This document shows, piece by piece, positions 33,932 to 41,754 of a stretch of 64,000 bases of DNA. The DNA comes from Sphingopyxis sp. MSC1_008 (lineage in GTDB: Bacteria > Pseudomonadota > Alphaproteobacteria > Sphingomonadales > Sphingomonadaceae), in the NCBI RefSeq assembly GCF_023197165.1, contig NZ_JALPRD010000011.1, forward strand, positions 87,489 to 151,488. Direction: 5' to 3'. The translations under genes and the position numbers were made by a program. Below the pieces are notes generated by a model, which was not told the DNA's origin, did no database searches, and saw nothing but the letters and a program-made list of their open reading frames with translations. Numbering within the stretch: the stretch's first letter is position 1; the number at the start of each line of letters is the position of its first letter.

Positions 33932-34606
33932 TCAGGCGGCGGGTGGGCCCGCTTCCTCGCTGAAGGCTTCGAGCTGTGCGTCCATCGCACGCTGGAATGC
34001 GGGTCGTGCAAGACAGCGGTCGAGATACGCCTGCAACCGTGGTTGCTCGGCGATCAGCCCGGCCTCGACGGCTTCGCGCAGCACGGTCGCCATCGCGATG
34101 TCGGCGACGGTGAATTCGCCGGTCAGATACGCCTTGTCGCCGATCGCGTCGTTGAGGCGGCCGAGCCGGCCCTGGATGAATTCGATCAGGCTGGGGCGGC
34201 GCAGCTTCGCCCATTCCTCGTCGGTCGAAAAGATATCGACGTTGCCGAGTTCGAACAGCATCGGCTCGACGCTGTTATAGGCGGCAAACAGCCAGGCGAG
34301 CGTGTTGGCGCGCTGCTGCGGGTCGCGGGGCATCAGCCGCGCGTCCTTCTCGGCAAGGTGGAGCAGGATCGCGCCGCTTTCGAACAGGCGGATGCCGCCG
34401 TCGTTGAGCACCGGGACCTGCCCCCATGGCTGGAACAGGAAATGGTCGGCGGGGCGGTTGATCGCGCTGATCAGATGTTCGGCATAATCGAGCCCGATTT
34501 CCTCGCAGGCCCAGCGTGGGCGGAGGTCGCGGACATAGCCGCGCGCGAAATCGGGCACCCAGTCGAAGGCGGTGACTTCGATGCTGGCGTTGGGGTTGAC
34601 GGGCAT
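33932..34606 (-). CDS. Glutathione S-transferase family protein (block gene 6)
   Basis: A 224-residue GST with an N-terminal extension (MPVNPNASIEVTAFDWVP) before the domain. The cis-Pro segment is WGQVPVLNDG, the glutathione gamma-site is ESGAILLHLAEK, and the C-domain carries the FTVADIAMATVLREA folding motif. AAAGAGAGAGG lies upstream of the ATG at 34606. It is one of three GSTs in the block. Confidence 0.88.
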   Translation of the reverse strand: MPVNPNASIEVTAFDWVPDFARGYVRDLRPRWACEEIGLDYAEHLISAINRPADHFLFQPWGQVPVLNDGGIRLFESGAILLHLAEKDARLMPRDPQQRANTLAWLFAAYNSVEPMLFELGNVDIFSTDEEWAKLRRPSLIEFIQGRLGRLNDAIGDKAYLTGEFTVADIAMATVLREAVEAGLIAEQPRLQAYLDRCLARPAFQRAMDAQLEAFSEEAGPPAA

Positions 34607-34639
34607 GATCGTTCCTCTCTCTTTGTCTTGTCGTTGGGA

Positions 34640-35587
34640 TCAGAAGGTCGGCATCGGCGGCTTCGCATCGTCGAGGAAGGGCACGACCGTCGCGACGATC
34701 GCCGGCACTTCGCTCATGATCCCGATGTGCGATGTCGCGGGCAGGATCGCGAGCCGCGCCTTCGGTGCTTCGGTCATGAAACCCTGTGTCGCCGCGGCGA
34801 TGTCGCCGCCGCCGCGCAGCTTGAACAATGCGATCGCATGATCGAGCGTGACGCCGTCGGCGTCGCCGATGATCACCATCGTCTTGCCGGGGATCGCGCG
34901 AAGCTGTTCGTCGGAATAGGCGAAGGGCGTGGCGTCGAGCGTCTTGATATTCTCGACCAGTTTCGGGAATTTGTCGGGCGTCGGCGACAGGCTCTTGTAA
35001 CCCGTTTCGATCGGGCTGCCGGCGAATGTCTCGGGAGTGATCTGCGCGATACCGGCGGGCACTTCGGGATACCAGCCGTCGAGCCGCGAGGTTCCCGACA
35101 GGATCACCTGTTTGCCGACTTGCCCCGGGTGGCGGATCGCCAGCGCAATCGCGGTCGACGCGCCCATCGAATAGCCGAGCACGTCGGCCTGTTTTACGCC
35201 GAGCTTTGCAAGCACCGCGGCCGCGTCGTCGGCCATCAGGTCATAGCTGAGCTTGCCGTCGACCCCGCCCGACCGGCCATGGCCGCGCGCGTCGATCGCG
35301 ATCACCGGGCGCGTCGCGGCCAAGGGATCGATCAGCGGCTTCATCGCGTCGGCGAACATGAACGCGCCGTGGAGTACGAGCAGCGGGGTCTTGCCCGACG
35401 CGAGATCGCCGTGCAGTTGGTAATGGATGCGCGTGCCGTTCACATCGGCGTCGCCGTTGCGGACCGTTGCCGGTGCGGCGGCTTCGGCGGCTGCGGGCGG
35501 CGCGGCGTGCGCCGGCTGCGGCAGGGCCGCGGCGGCGAACAGCGCAAAGACGGACGCGAGGCTCCAGCGGGAGGAGTGATTTGTCAT
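34640..35587 (-). CDS. Exported alpha/beta hydrolase (block gene 5)
   Basis: A 315-residue alpha/beta hydrolase with a signal peptide (hydrophobic residues 9-21, cleavage near AHAAP). The oxyanion segment is LVLHGAFMF, the nucleophile elbow GYSMGAS contains the catalytic Ser, the Asp is probably in IIGDADGV, and the His is in TSHIGIM. It is the only clearly exported enzyme of the block and would act on an ester, lactone or similar compound in the periplasm. The substrate is unknown. Confidence 0.88.
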   Translation of the reverse strand: MTNHSSRWSLASVFALFAAAALPQPAHAAPPAAAEAAAPATVRNGDADVNGTRIHYQLHGDLASGKTPLLVLHGAFMFADAMKPLIDPLAATRPVIAIDARGHGRSGGVDGKLSYDLMADDAAAVLAKLGVKQADVLGYSMGASTAIALAIRHPGQVGKQVILSGTSRLDGWYPEVPAGIAQITPETFAGSPIETGYKSLSPTPDKFPKLVENIKTLDATPFAYSDEQLRAIPGKTMVIIGDADGVTLDHAIALFKLRGGGDIAAATQGFMTEAPKARLAILPATSHIGIMSEVPAIVATVVPFLDDAKPPMPTF

Positions 35588-35618
35588 CGGACTATTCCTC
35601 TTGTTCTAAAGACGGAGG

Positions 35619-35837
35619 CTAGGACCGTTTGCCTTTGATCCAGGCGACGATCGACATCGCGTGGCCGTGGCCGAGGTCGTAATCGGCCTTCAGCCAGTCG
35701 ATGATCGCACCCGCCTTGATACCCGGGGCGAGGCCGTTTTCGTCGGCGAGACCTTTGTCGATCGCGATGGTCTTCAGTGCGCCGGCCGATTTGCCGGTCT
35801 TGGTTTCGACATTGTCGATATAGGCTTGGAAGCTCAT
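35619..35837 (-). CDS. DUF4287 small protein (block gene 4)
   Basis: A 72-residue protein: MSFQAYIDNVETKTGKS followed by KTIAIDKGLADENGL and a YDLGHGHAMSIVAWIKGK end, the pattern of the DUF4287 family. It is helical and basic, of unknown function, and often found next to detoxification or stress genes. Its ATG at 35837 overlaps the DoxX-like gene stop as ATGA. Confidence 0.85.
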   Translation of the reverse strand: MSFQAYIDNVETKTGKSAGALKTIAIDKGLADENGLAPGIKAGAIIDWLKADYDLGHGHAMSIVAWIKGKRS

Positions 35838-36250
35838 GCGCTCGCTCCCCGTTGTAGCGGGATCAGCGCGCGGAGGCGCGGGTCGCGCAGCCACAGGCCG
35901 CCCCACAGCATCAGGCCAAGATAGACGCCGAACAGGCTGTGGCTGAACAGCGGGCTGTCGATGCGCACATGCGTGCTGATGGCGCCGCCGAGATAGCCGG
36001 TGATCAGGATCGCACCGAGGATCGCGGTGCGCGGCCAGATATGGAGCAGCGTCGGGATCAGCAGCAGGAGCCCAAGCAGATACATCGTGCCGACCTCGAG
36101 CGGCCAGCCGAGGCCGGGCGGGCTGTATTTGATCGCGGTTTCGGGCGACACCAGCTTGAGCCCGGCGTCGAAGAGCAGGAAGAGGATCACAAGGCCGCTC
36201 AAAACGCGGCCGGCAATCAACTGGCCCTTGCTGGGGGTCGTATCGGTCAT
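35834..36250 (-). CDS. DoxX-like membrane protein (block gene 3)
   Basis: A 138-residue protein with four hydrophobic helices (about residues 10-30, 50-68, 74-90 and 104-122), matching the DoxX-like/DoxD family of small inner-membrane proteins. Relatives couple thiol-quinone redox reactions or assist redox stress resistance. The ATG at 36250 follows GGGAGGAGGAAGAGG. Coupled to DUF4287. Confidence 0.83.
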   Translation of the reverse strand: MTDTTPSKGQLIAGRVLSGLVILFLLFDAGLKLVSPETAIKYSPPGLGWPLEVGTMYLLGLLLLIPTLLHIWPRTAILGAILITGYLGGAISTHVRIDSPLFSHSLFGVYLGLMLWGGLWLRDPRLRALIPLQRGASA

Positions 36251-36276
36251 CCTCTTCCTCCTCCCTTAGGCTCGTG

Positions 36277-36714
36277 TCAGGCGGCCGTTTCGGCGGGCTC
36301 GCCGGCGGGGATCGCGGTCGGGTCCATCCACATCACTTCCCAGATATGGCCGTCGGGATCCTCGAAGCTGCGGCCGTACATAAAACCGCCGAAATCCTGC
36401 GTCGGGGTCGGGTCGGCCTTGCCGCCCGCCTTGACCGCCTTGTCGACCTGTCCGTCGACCGCGTCGCGGCTGTCGGCCGACACGCAGATCAGCACCTGCG
36501 CGGTCGTGTGCGCGTCGGGGATTTTCTTCGACGTGAAGGTCGCCCATTTTTCATGCGTCAGCAGCATGACGTGGATCGACCCCTCTTCGACCACCATGCA
36601 GGCGGCGGTGTCGTCGGTGAAGGCGGGGTTGTTCGCCGCGCCGACCGCCTCGTAAAAGGCTTTCGACTTGTCGAGGTCGGTGACCGGCAGGTTCACGAAA
36701 ATCATCTGGGGCAT
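36277..36714 (-). CDS. VOC-family (glyoxalase-like) protein (block gene 2)
   Basis: A 145-residue VOC protein with MIFVNLPVTDLDKSKAFYEAVG at the start and a metal-side SFEDPDGHIWEVMWMD near the end. This is the group often annotated as lactoylglutathione-lyase-like, without known substrate. AAGGAGAGAAGAG precedes the ATG. It is the first enzyme gene after the TetR-family repressor, with a 71-bp gap. Confidence 0.9.
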   Translation of the reverse strand: MPQMIFVNLPVTDLDKSKAFYEAVGAANNPAFTDDTAACMVVEEGSIHVMLLTHEKWATFTSKKIPDAHTTAQVLICVSADSRDAVDGQVDKAVKAGGKADPTPTQDFGGFMYGRSFEDPDGHIWEVMWMDPTAIPAGEPAETAA

Positions 36715-36785
36715 CTCTTCTCTCCTTGGGGGTGGTGATTGTTGAAGTCAGCGTGCGCGGCGCGCGGCGGCAATTACCTGTCGCA

Positions 36786-37475
36786 TCATGGCGTACCGCC
36801 CGCGCCGAACAGCATCCGGACATAACGCTTCAAATGGGTGACGGTGCCGCGCGCAATCGCCGGGTCGTTCGTCGTTTTCGCCAGGACGAAGGCGCCCTGC
36901 AGCACCGACTGGACATGCTGCGCGAGGCCGATCGCGGTGACGTCCTCGGGCACGCCATAAACGTCCATCGCCGCCTGGATGTCGGGGGCGAGTGCCTGGC
37001 AATAGGCGTTGATGCTCGCCTCGCACGCCGCGCGGATGCGGTCGTTCGTCGCATAGGCTTCCTGCACCATCGTGCCGACGAAGCAGGTATAATCTTCGGT
37101 GGGCCCATCGAGCATCGCCAGGCGGAAATCGATATGGCCGAGCAGGCGGTCGAGCGGATCCTCGAGCCGGACATGCGGCGGAAGTTCGAACATCGGCCGT
37201 GCGCGTTCGGTCCAGCCCTCGGCCGCGGCGATCGCCAGTTCTTCCTTTGATGCGAAGTGATGGAAGAAGGCGCCCTTGGTCACGCCCGCCGCAGCGCAGA
37301 TCTGGTCGACCGTCGTCGCCGCATATCCCTGCTTGCGCACCGTGGCATGCGCCGCGGCGATCAGCTTGGCGCGCGCGCTACCCCGTGGAGCACGGGCCCC
37401 GGGGGTGCCGCCGCCCGCCGGGGGGACATCGCGGGCGGCGGCTGCGGGGACAGAAGGGGGCCGATTCGTCGTCAT
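36786..37475 (-). CDS. TetR-family repressor heading the detoxification block
   Basis: A 229-residue regulator. A Pro/Ala-rich N-terminus (about residues 1-32) precedes a canonical TetR helix-turn-helix (KLIAAAHATVRKQGYAATTV ... AAAGVTKGAFFHHFASKEELA). The C-terminal ligand domain contains a YTCFVGTMVQEA cysteine segment and a second cysteine (RAACEAS). By analogy with NemR-type electrophile sensors these could be reactive, but that is inference. The ATG at 37475 is chosen over one at 37487 because the -10 element lies just upstream. A palindromic operator (37484-37505) overlaps its promoter, so it is almost certainly autorepressed. Confidence 0.92.
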   Translation of the reverse strand: MTTNRPPSVPAAAARDVPPAGGGTPGARAPRGSARAKLIAAAHATVRKQGYAATTVDQICAAAGVTKGAFFHHFASKEELAIAAAEGWTERARPMFELPPHVRLEDPLDRLLGHIDFRLAMLDGPTEDYTCFVGTMVQEAYATNDRIRAACEASINAYCQALAPDIQAAMDVYGVPEDVTAIGLAQHVQSVLQGAFVLAKTTNDPAIARGTVTHLKRYVRMLFGAGGTP

Positions 37476-37482
37476 GCGAATC

Positions 37483-37511
37483 AACATACCGACTAGTTGG
37501 TATGTTGTCAA
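37483..37511 (-). promoter_or_regulatory. Consensus promoter with embedded 22-bp palindromic operator, TetR gene
   Basis: On the minus strand, TTGACA (37511-37506) and TATGTT (37488-37483) are separated by exactly 17 bp. A near-perfect palindrome, ACATACC-N8-GGTATGT (37484-37505), covers the spacer and most of the -10. Only one symmetric base pair flanking its central ACTAGT is mismatched. The TetR ATG follows the -10 after seven bases, so the transcript is predicted to start at or next to the ATG. Confidence 0.85.
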
Positions 37512-37637
37512 ATCGGCGTGAACATCGACGATGTGCGCAACGATCGAGAAGTTGCGAAAAGACTCGACCTTCCCGCCACTTCGCCTAAACAGGGCGTCGG
37601 AACAAAGGGGGCACATCGGTGCTGTTCCGGGGGGAAT

Positions 37638-39146
37638 ATGGTCGCAGTCGTTTCAACCACTGCCTATCTCGGCATCGACGCGCGCGGGGTCGAGGTGCAG
37701 TGCCAGATCACGCCCGGCGTCCCGCGTTTCGTCGTCGTCGGCCTGCCCGACAAGGCGGTGGGCGAAAGCCGCGAGCGCGTGCGCGCCGCGATCGCCGCGA
37801 TCGGCCTGTCGCTTCCGCCCAAGGTCATCACCGTCAACCTGTCGCCCGCCGACCTGCCGAAAGAAGGCTCGCACTACGACCTGCCGATCGCGCTCGCGCT
37901 GCTCGGCGCGATGGGGGTGATCGATGCCGAGACGCTCGCCTCCTATGTGGTCGTCGGCGAACTGGGACTCGACGGGCGCGTTGCCGCGTCGCCCGGCGTG
38001 CTGCTCGCCGCGATCCATGCCGGCAGCGCCGGGCTCGGGCTGATCTGTCCCGCGGCGCAGGGCCCCGAGGCGGCGTGGGCGGGCAATGTAGAAGTGCTCG
38101 GCGCACCCGACCTCCTGTCGCTGCTCAATCATTTCAGGGGCCATGCGCTGCTCGCGCCGCCGGTGCCGGGCGAAGTCGAAGCGCCGGTGCGCACCGCCGA
38201 CCTGCGGCAGGTCAAGGGGCAGGAGACCGCGAAGCGCGCGCTCGAAATCGCCGCCGCCGGCGCACATAATCTAATGATGTCGGGACCGCCGGGGGCGGGC
38301 AAGTCGCTGATGGCGGCGTGTATGCCCGGCATCCTGCCCGACCTCACCCCCGCCGAGGCGCTCGAAGTGTCGATGATCGCGTCGGTTGCCGGGAATCTCG
38401 AGGGCGGGCGCTTGATCCGCGCACGGCCGTTCCGCAGCCCGCATCATTCGGCATCGATGCCCGCGCTCGTCGGCGGCGGGCTGCGCGTGCGGCCGGGCGA
38501 GGTCAGCCTCGCGCATCTGGGCGTGCTCTTCCTCGACGAACTGCCCGAATTCCAGCGCGGCGTGCTCGATTCGCTGCGCCAGCCGCTCGAAACGGGCGAG
38601 GTCAGCGTCGCGCGCGCCAATGCGCATGTCACCTTCCCTGCGCGCGTCCAGCTGGTCGCGGCGATGAACCCGTGCCGCTGCGGCCACCTCGGCGACCCTG
38701 CGCTTGCGTGCAGCCGCGCGCCGCGCTGCGCCGCCGATTATCAGGCGAAGCTGTCGGGGCCTTTGCTCGACCGCATCGATCTGCATGTCGAGGTGCAGGC
38801 GGTGAGCGCCGCCGACCTCGTCCTGCCACCGCCCGCCGAGGGCAGCGCCGAGGTTGCGTTGCGCGTCGCGGCGGCGCGCGCGGTGCAGACCACACGCTAT
38901 GCGACGCACAAGGCGCGCACCAATGCCGAGATCGACGGCGAACTGCTCGAAGCGGTCGCGACTCCCGACGAGGCGGGGCGCAAACTTCTCGCGCAGGCGG
39001 CCGAGGCGATGCGGCTGTCGGCGCGCGGTTATACGCGAATCCTGCGCGTGGCGCGGACGATCGCCGATCTGGCGGGCAGCGACGATGTCGGGCGCATCCA
39101 TATCGCCGAGGCGCTCAGTTATCGGCGACAGGCACCGAGAAACTGA
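37638..39146 (+). CDS. comM: YifB/ComM-family AAA+ protein
   Basis: ComM is a hexameric helicase that extends branch migration during natural transformation; YifB is the general family name. The 502-residue protein has an N-terminal Lon-protease-like domain (ARGVEVQCQITPGVPRFVVVGLPD), an AAA+ core with Walker A (GPPGAGKSLMA) and Walker B (LGVLFLDELPEF), a cysteine cluster (PCRCGHLGDPALAC) and the C-terminal YTRILRVARTIADLAG region. The ATG at 37638 follows GGGGG. It is divergent from the TetR gene with 162 bp between them. Confidence 0.92.
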   Translation: MVAVVSTTAYLGIDARGVEVQCQITPGVPRFVVVGLPDKAVGESRERVRAAIAAIGLSLPPKVITVNLSPADLPKEGSHYDLPIALALLGAMGVIDAETLASYVVVGELGLDGRVAASPGVLLAAIHAGSAGLGLICPAAQGPEAAWAGNVEVLGAPDLLSLLNHFRGHALLAPPVPGEVEAPVRTADLRQVKGQETAKRALEIAAAGAHNLMMSGPPGAGKSLMAACMPGILPDLTPAEALEVSMIASVAGNLEGGRLIRARPFRSPHHSASMPALVGGGLRVRPGEVSLAHLGVLFLDELPEFQRGVLDSLRQPLETGEVSVARANAHVTFPARVQLVAAMNPCRCGHLGDPALACSRAPRCAADYQAKLSGPLLDRIDLHVEVQAVSAADLVLPPPAEGSAEVALRVAAARAVQTTRYATHKARTNAEIDGELLEAVATPDEAGRKLLAQAAEAMRLSARGYTRILRVARTIADLAGSDDVGRIHIAEALSYRRQAPRN

Positions 39147-39438
39147 TGGAGGAGATCGTTTCGAGGCGGAGATCATCGAATGGCGCGGACCGGCGCCCTT
39201 TCTTTTTGCGCCGGTTCCGGGCGAGCATGTCGGTGCCGTCCGCTATGCCGCAATGACCGAAAGCTATGGCTGGGGCGTCGTGCCCGTGGTGGCGACGATC
39301 GGGGAAACGGCGTTCGCAACTTCGCTTTTCCCGCGGGACGGCACCTATCTGCTGCCGATCAAGGTCGCGGTCCAGCGGTCCGAAGCCCTGGGCCTCGGCG
39401 ATCGGATCGCGGTCCGGATGCGCGTCGGCCGGCCTTAG
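39085..39438 (+). CDS. DUF1905-domain protein, start uncertain
   Basis: The frame encodes FEAEIIEWRGPAPFLFAPVP, YGWGVVPVVATIG and LPIKVAVQRSEALGLGDRIAVRMRV, the DUF1905 beta-barrel pattern of about 90 residues. No ATG, GTG or TTG exists in frame where the domain begins (about 39154-39171). A good ATG with GGAGG nearby at 39146 is in another frame. The nearest in-frame ATG upstream is 39085, inside comM, without a ribosome-binding site. Either an unusual start is used, or a one-base indel has disrupted the 5' end. Function of the family is unknown. Confidence 0.6.
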   Translation: MSGASISPRRSVIGDRHRETDGGDRFEAEIIEWRGPAPFLFAPVPGEHVGAVRYAAMTESYGWGVVPVVATIGETAFATSLFPRDGTYLLPIKVAVQRSEALGLGDRIAVRMRVGRP

Positions 39439-39500
39439 ATTCGCGCGATCCTTCCGATGGTGGTAAACATTTCCGAACATATTGATGCGATGGGGTAGGG

Positions 39501-41258
39501 ATGATCGCGGCGGCACATCTTCTGGCGCACCTGTGCGGCCGGCTGAGGCTTGGCTTTGCCGTGCTTGTGCTTACGCTGTGGGCGGCGCCGGCGGCCGCGA
39601 TGACGCTCGACGTCGATCGCGACCTTTGCCATGCGCAGAGCGGTATCGCCGCGCGCGACAGCGGCCTGTCCGCGCTTCGCTTTTCATGCAGCGGGTCGCC
39701 CGCCGGCTATCAGCAGGGCAGCCTTTGGCTTCGTGCGCCGCTTGAGGGGGCGGGCGCCCAGCGCGGCGATGTCGCGCTGATGGTCCATCAATCGCGCTTC
39801 GACCGGCTCGCCGTCGGCTTTTCCTACGCCGACGGCGCGACGCGCTGGCAGTGGGTGCGGGCAGGCGATTACGGAGCGCATTGGCGCACCGGCGGGCAGA
39901 TATTGTTCGAAGCGCCCGGGCGCGGCGTGCCGCTGACCGCGTTGACGATGCGCTTCGACCGCCTGTCCGGCCACCAATTCATCCACGCGCGGATCATCCC
40001 GAAGGCCGAGGCGGGGATGCAGTCGGCGGGAATGGCCGCCGCCATCGGCGCGGCGCTGACGCTGCTGCTCGTCAGCTGCATCTACAGCCTGTCGCTCGCC
40101 TTTGCGGTGCGCCGCCAATATCTGGCGTGGCAGGCGGCCTGGTCGGGCACGATGCTGCTTTGGGGCGCGCTCTGGTCGCAGATTCATCTGGCGCTCGTGC
40201 CGGGATTGGCCGGGACGGTGACGACGCAAATCTGTACTTTCCTTGCCTGCCTCGCCATCGCGCTCGCGACGGCCAGCGCGGTGATGGCGGTCGACCGCGG
40301 AAGGGTGCCGAAGTGGCTTCGCACCGGCGCGCTTGTCCTTGGGCTGGGCGTCGGGCTCGCCGGCATTCCATTGGCGCTGATACGCGGCAGCAGTCTGGGG
40401 ATATTGGGCGATGTGCTGGGGCTGGTTGTCCTTGCCGATCTGGCAGCGGTGACCGCCTATCTTGGCTGGGCATGGCGAGGCGGATCGGTCGAGGCGCGCG
40501 ATTTCCTCGCCGCGTGGGGACTGCCGATGGCGATTCTCGCGCTCATCCATGTCATCGATGTCGAGGACGGTTTCTGGGGCGGCGGATCGAAGCTGCTGGT
40601 TCTTGTCGCCGCGACCTGGCAGGCGCTGTGGCTTGCGGCGGCGGCGACGCGGCGGTTCGGCCATCTGCGCATCGAACGCGACCATGCGCGCAGTGCCGCG
40701 GCGAAGGCGCAGCAACTCGCGCGGCGCGACCCGCTGACCGGCCTGCCAAATCGGCGCGGGTTCGTGGAGAGCGTGACGCCGCTGCTCGAACGCGCGCGCG
40801 CGGACAATCTGCCCGCGGCGCTGCTCCTCGTCGACATCGACCGCTTCAAGTCGATCAACGACGTCTACGGACATGATGTCGGCGATGTGGTGCTGTGCGG
40901 CATCGCGCATCGGATCGAGCGCTGGGAGGGGCCGATGTGTACCGTCGCCCGGCTCGGCGGTGAGGAATTCGGGTTGCTGACGATCGGGATGGAAGGGATC
41001 ATCCTCGGCCGCTTCGCCGAAAGCATCCGGCGCGGGATCGCGGCGTGCGATCATAGCGAGGCGGTTGGCGAGCGGCTGGTCACCGCCAGCGTCGGCGTTG
41101 CCGAGGTGCGCCCGGCATGCGATTTCCAGCAGCTCTACCGGCTCGCCGACGAGGCGCTCTATGATGCGAAGCGCGGCGGGCGCAACAAGGTGGTGGTCCA
41201 GCGGCATTATGACATGCCGGGACGCGCGTCCGCCCGCGAGGTTGCGATATCGAATTGA
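39501..41258 (+). CDS. Membrane-bound diguanylate cyclase
   Basis: A 585-residue protein: a signal peptide, a periplasmic domain (about residues 34-170), seven to eight hydrophobic helices (about 175-380), a short helical linker and a C-terminal GGDEF domain (about 405-575). The domain starts DPLTGLPNRRGF and carries GGEEF at residues 486-490, so it is predicted to make c-di-GMP. There is no RxxD inhibitory site in front of GGEEF. The layout resembles 7TM-DISM sensors, with signal input from the periplasm. The ATG at 39501 follows GGGGTAGGG. Confidence 0.9.
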   Translation: MIAAAHLLAHLCGRLRLGFAVLVLTLWAAPAAAMTLDVDRDLCHAQSGIAARDSGLSALRFSCSGSPAGYQQGSLWLRAPLEGAGAQRGDVALMVHQSRFDRLAVGFSYADGATRWQWVRAGDYGAHWRTGGQILFEAPGRGVPLTALTMRFDRLSGHQFIHARIIPKAEAGMQSAGMAAAIGAALTLLLVSCIYSLSLAFAVRRQYLAWQAAWSGTMLLWGALWSQIHLALVPGLAGTVTTQICTFLACLAIALATASAVMAVDRGRVPKWLRTGALVLGLGVGLAGIPLALIRGSSLGILGDVLGLVVLADLAAVTAYLGWAWRGGSVEARDFLAAWGLPMAILALIHVIDVEDGFWGGGSKLLVLVAATWQALWLAAAATRRFGHLRIERDHARSAAAKAQQLARRDPLTGLPNRRGFVESVTPLLERARADNLPAALLLVDIDRFKSINDVYGHDVGDVVLCGIAHRIERWEGPMCTVARLGGEEFGLLTIGMEGIILGRFAESIRRGIAACDHSEAVGERLVTASVGVAEVRPACDFQQLYRLADEALYDAKRGGRNKVVVQRHYDMPGRASAREVAISN

Positions 41259-41301
41259 AGGCCGCGCGGACGCGGCCCCATCGGAAACCCGCCGAAGCGG
41301 A

Positions 41302-41754
41302 CTAGTTCGCGACGACTTCGAGCGGCGGCGGGGCTTTCGCAGCGGCGGCGCCGTGGCGGCGATGGCTTAGCTTGCCTTCGACCTTGCCGCCATTTTCGAT
41401 CGTGATGTTTTCATAGACCACATCGCCGGTGATCCGCGCGGTCGCGTGGACGATCAGCGTCTTCGCTTCGATCGCGCCGTCGAGCAGGCCCGCGATCTTC
41501 GCGGTCTCGGCGACTACCGAACCCTTGATCTCGCTTGCTTCGCCCTGGACGAGGTTCGCGCATTTCAGGTCGCCGTCGATCTTGCCATCGACGTGCAGGT
41601 CGACGCTGGCGGCCACATTGCCGGTGACAACGACGTCCGATCCCAAGATCGAAAAGGTCGTGTGACGCGCGCCGGTCGCCATCTTAGCGGGCACCACGGG
41701 CGGCAGCGACGGAACCGACTCGCTGTCGGGCATCGGCTTTGACTTCGAGAACAT
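41302..41754 (-). CDS. bacA: Bactofilin
   Basis: Bactofilins polymerise into filaments that scaffold cell-wall enzymes and shape. The 150-residue protein has the beta-helix core SILGSDVVVTGNVAASVDLHVDGKIDGDL with regular six-residue turns, flanked by short disordered tails. GGAGG with nine-base spacing supports the ATG at 41754, which lies inside the M23 peptidase gene, a 71-bp overlap. A later ATG at 41682 has no ribosome-binding site. Pairing with an M23 peptidase is widely conserved. Confidence 0.93.
   Translation of the reverse strand: MFSKSKPMPDSESVPSLPPVVPAKMATGARHTTFSILGSDVVVTGNVAASVDLHVDGKIDGDLKCANLVQGEASEIKGSVVAETAKIAGLLDGAIEAKTLIVHATARITGDVVYENITIENGGKVEGKLSHRRHGAAAAKAPPPLEVVAN

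Noticed and set aside
37638..39146. comM as part of the TetR-controlled block
   Set aside because: It is divergent and 133 bp beyond the operator, and no plus-strand promoter overlaps the palindrome.
39684..41207. 507-codon minus-strand frame
   Set aside because: Antisense to the diguanylate cyclase gene, which carries a complete GGEEF domain.
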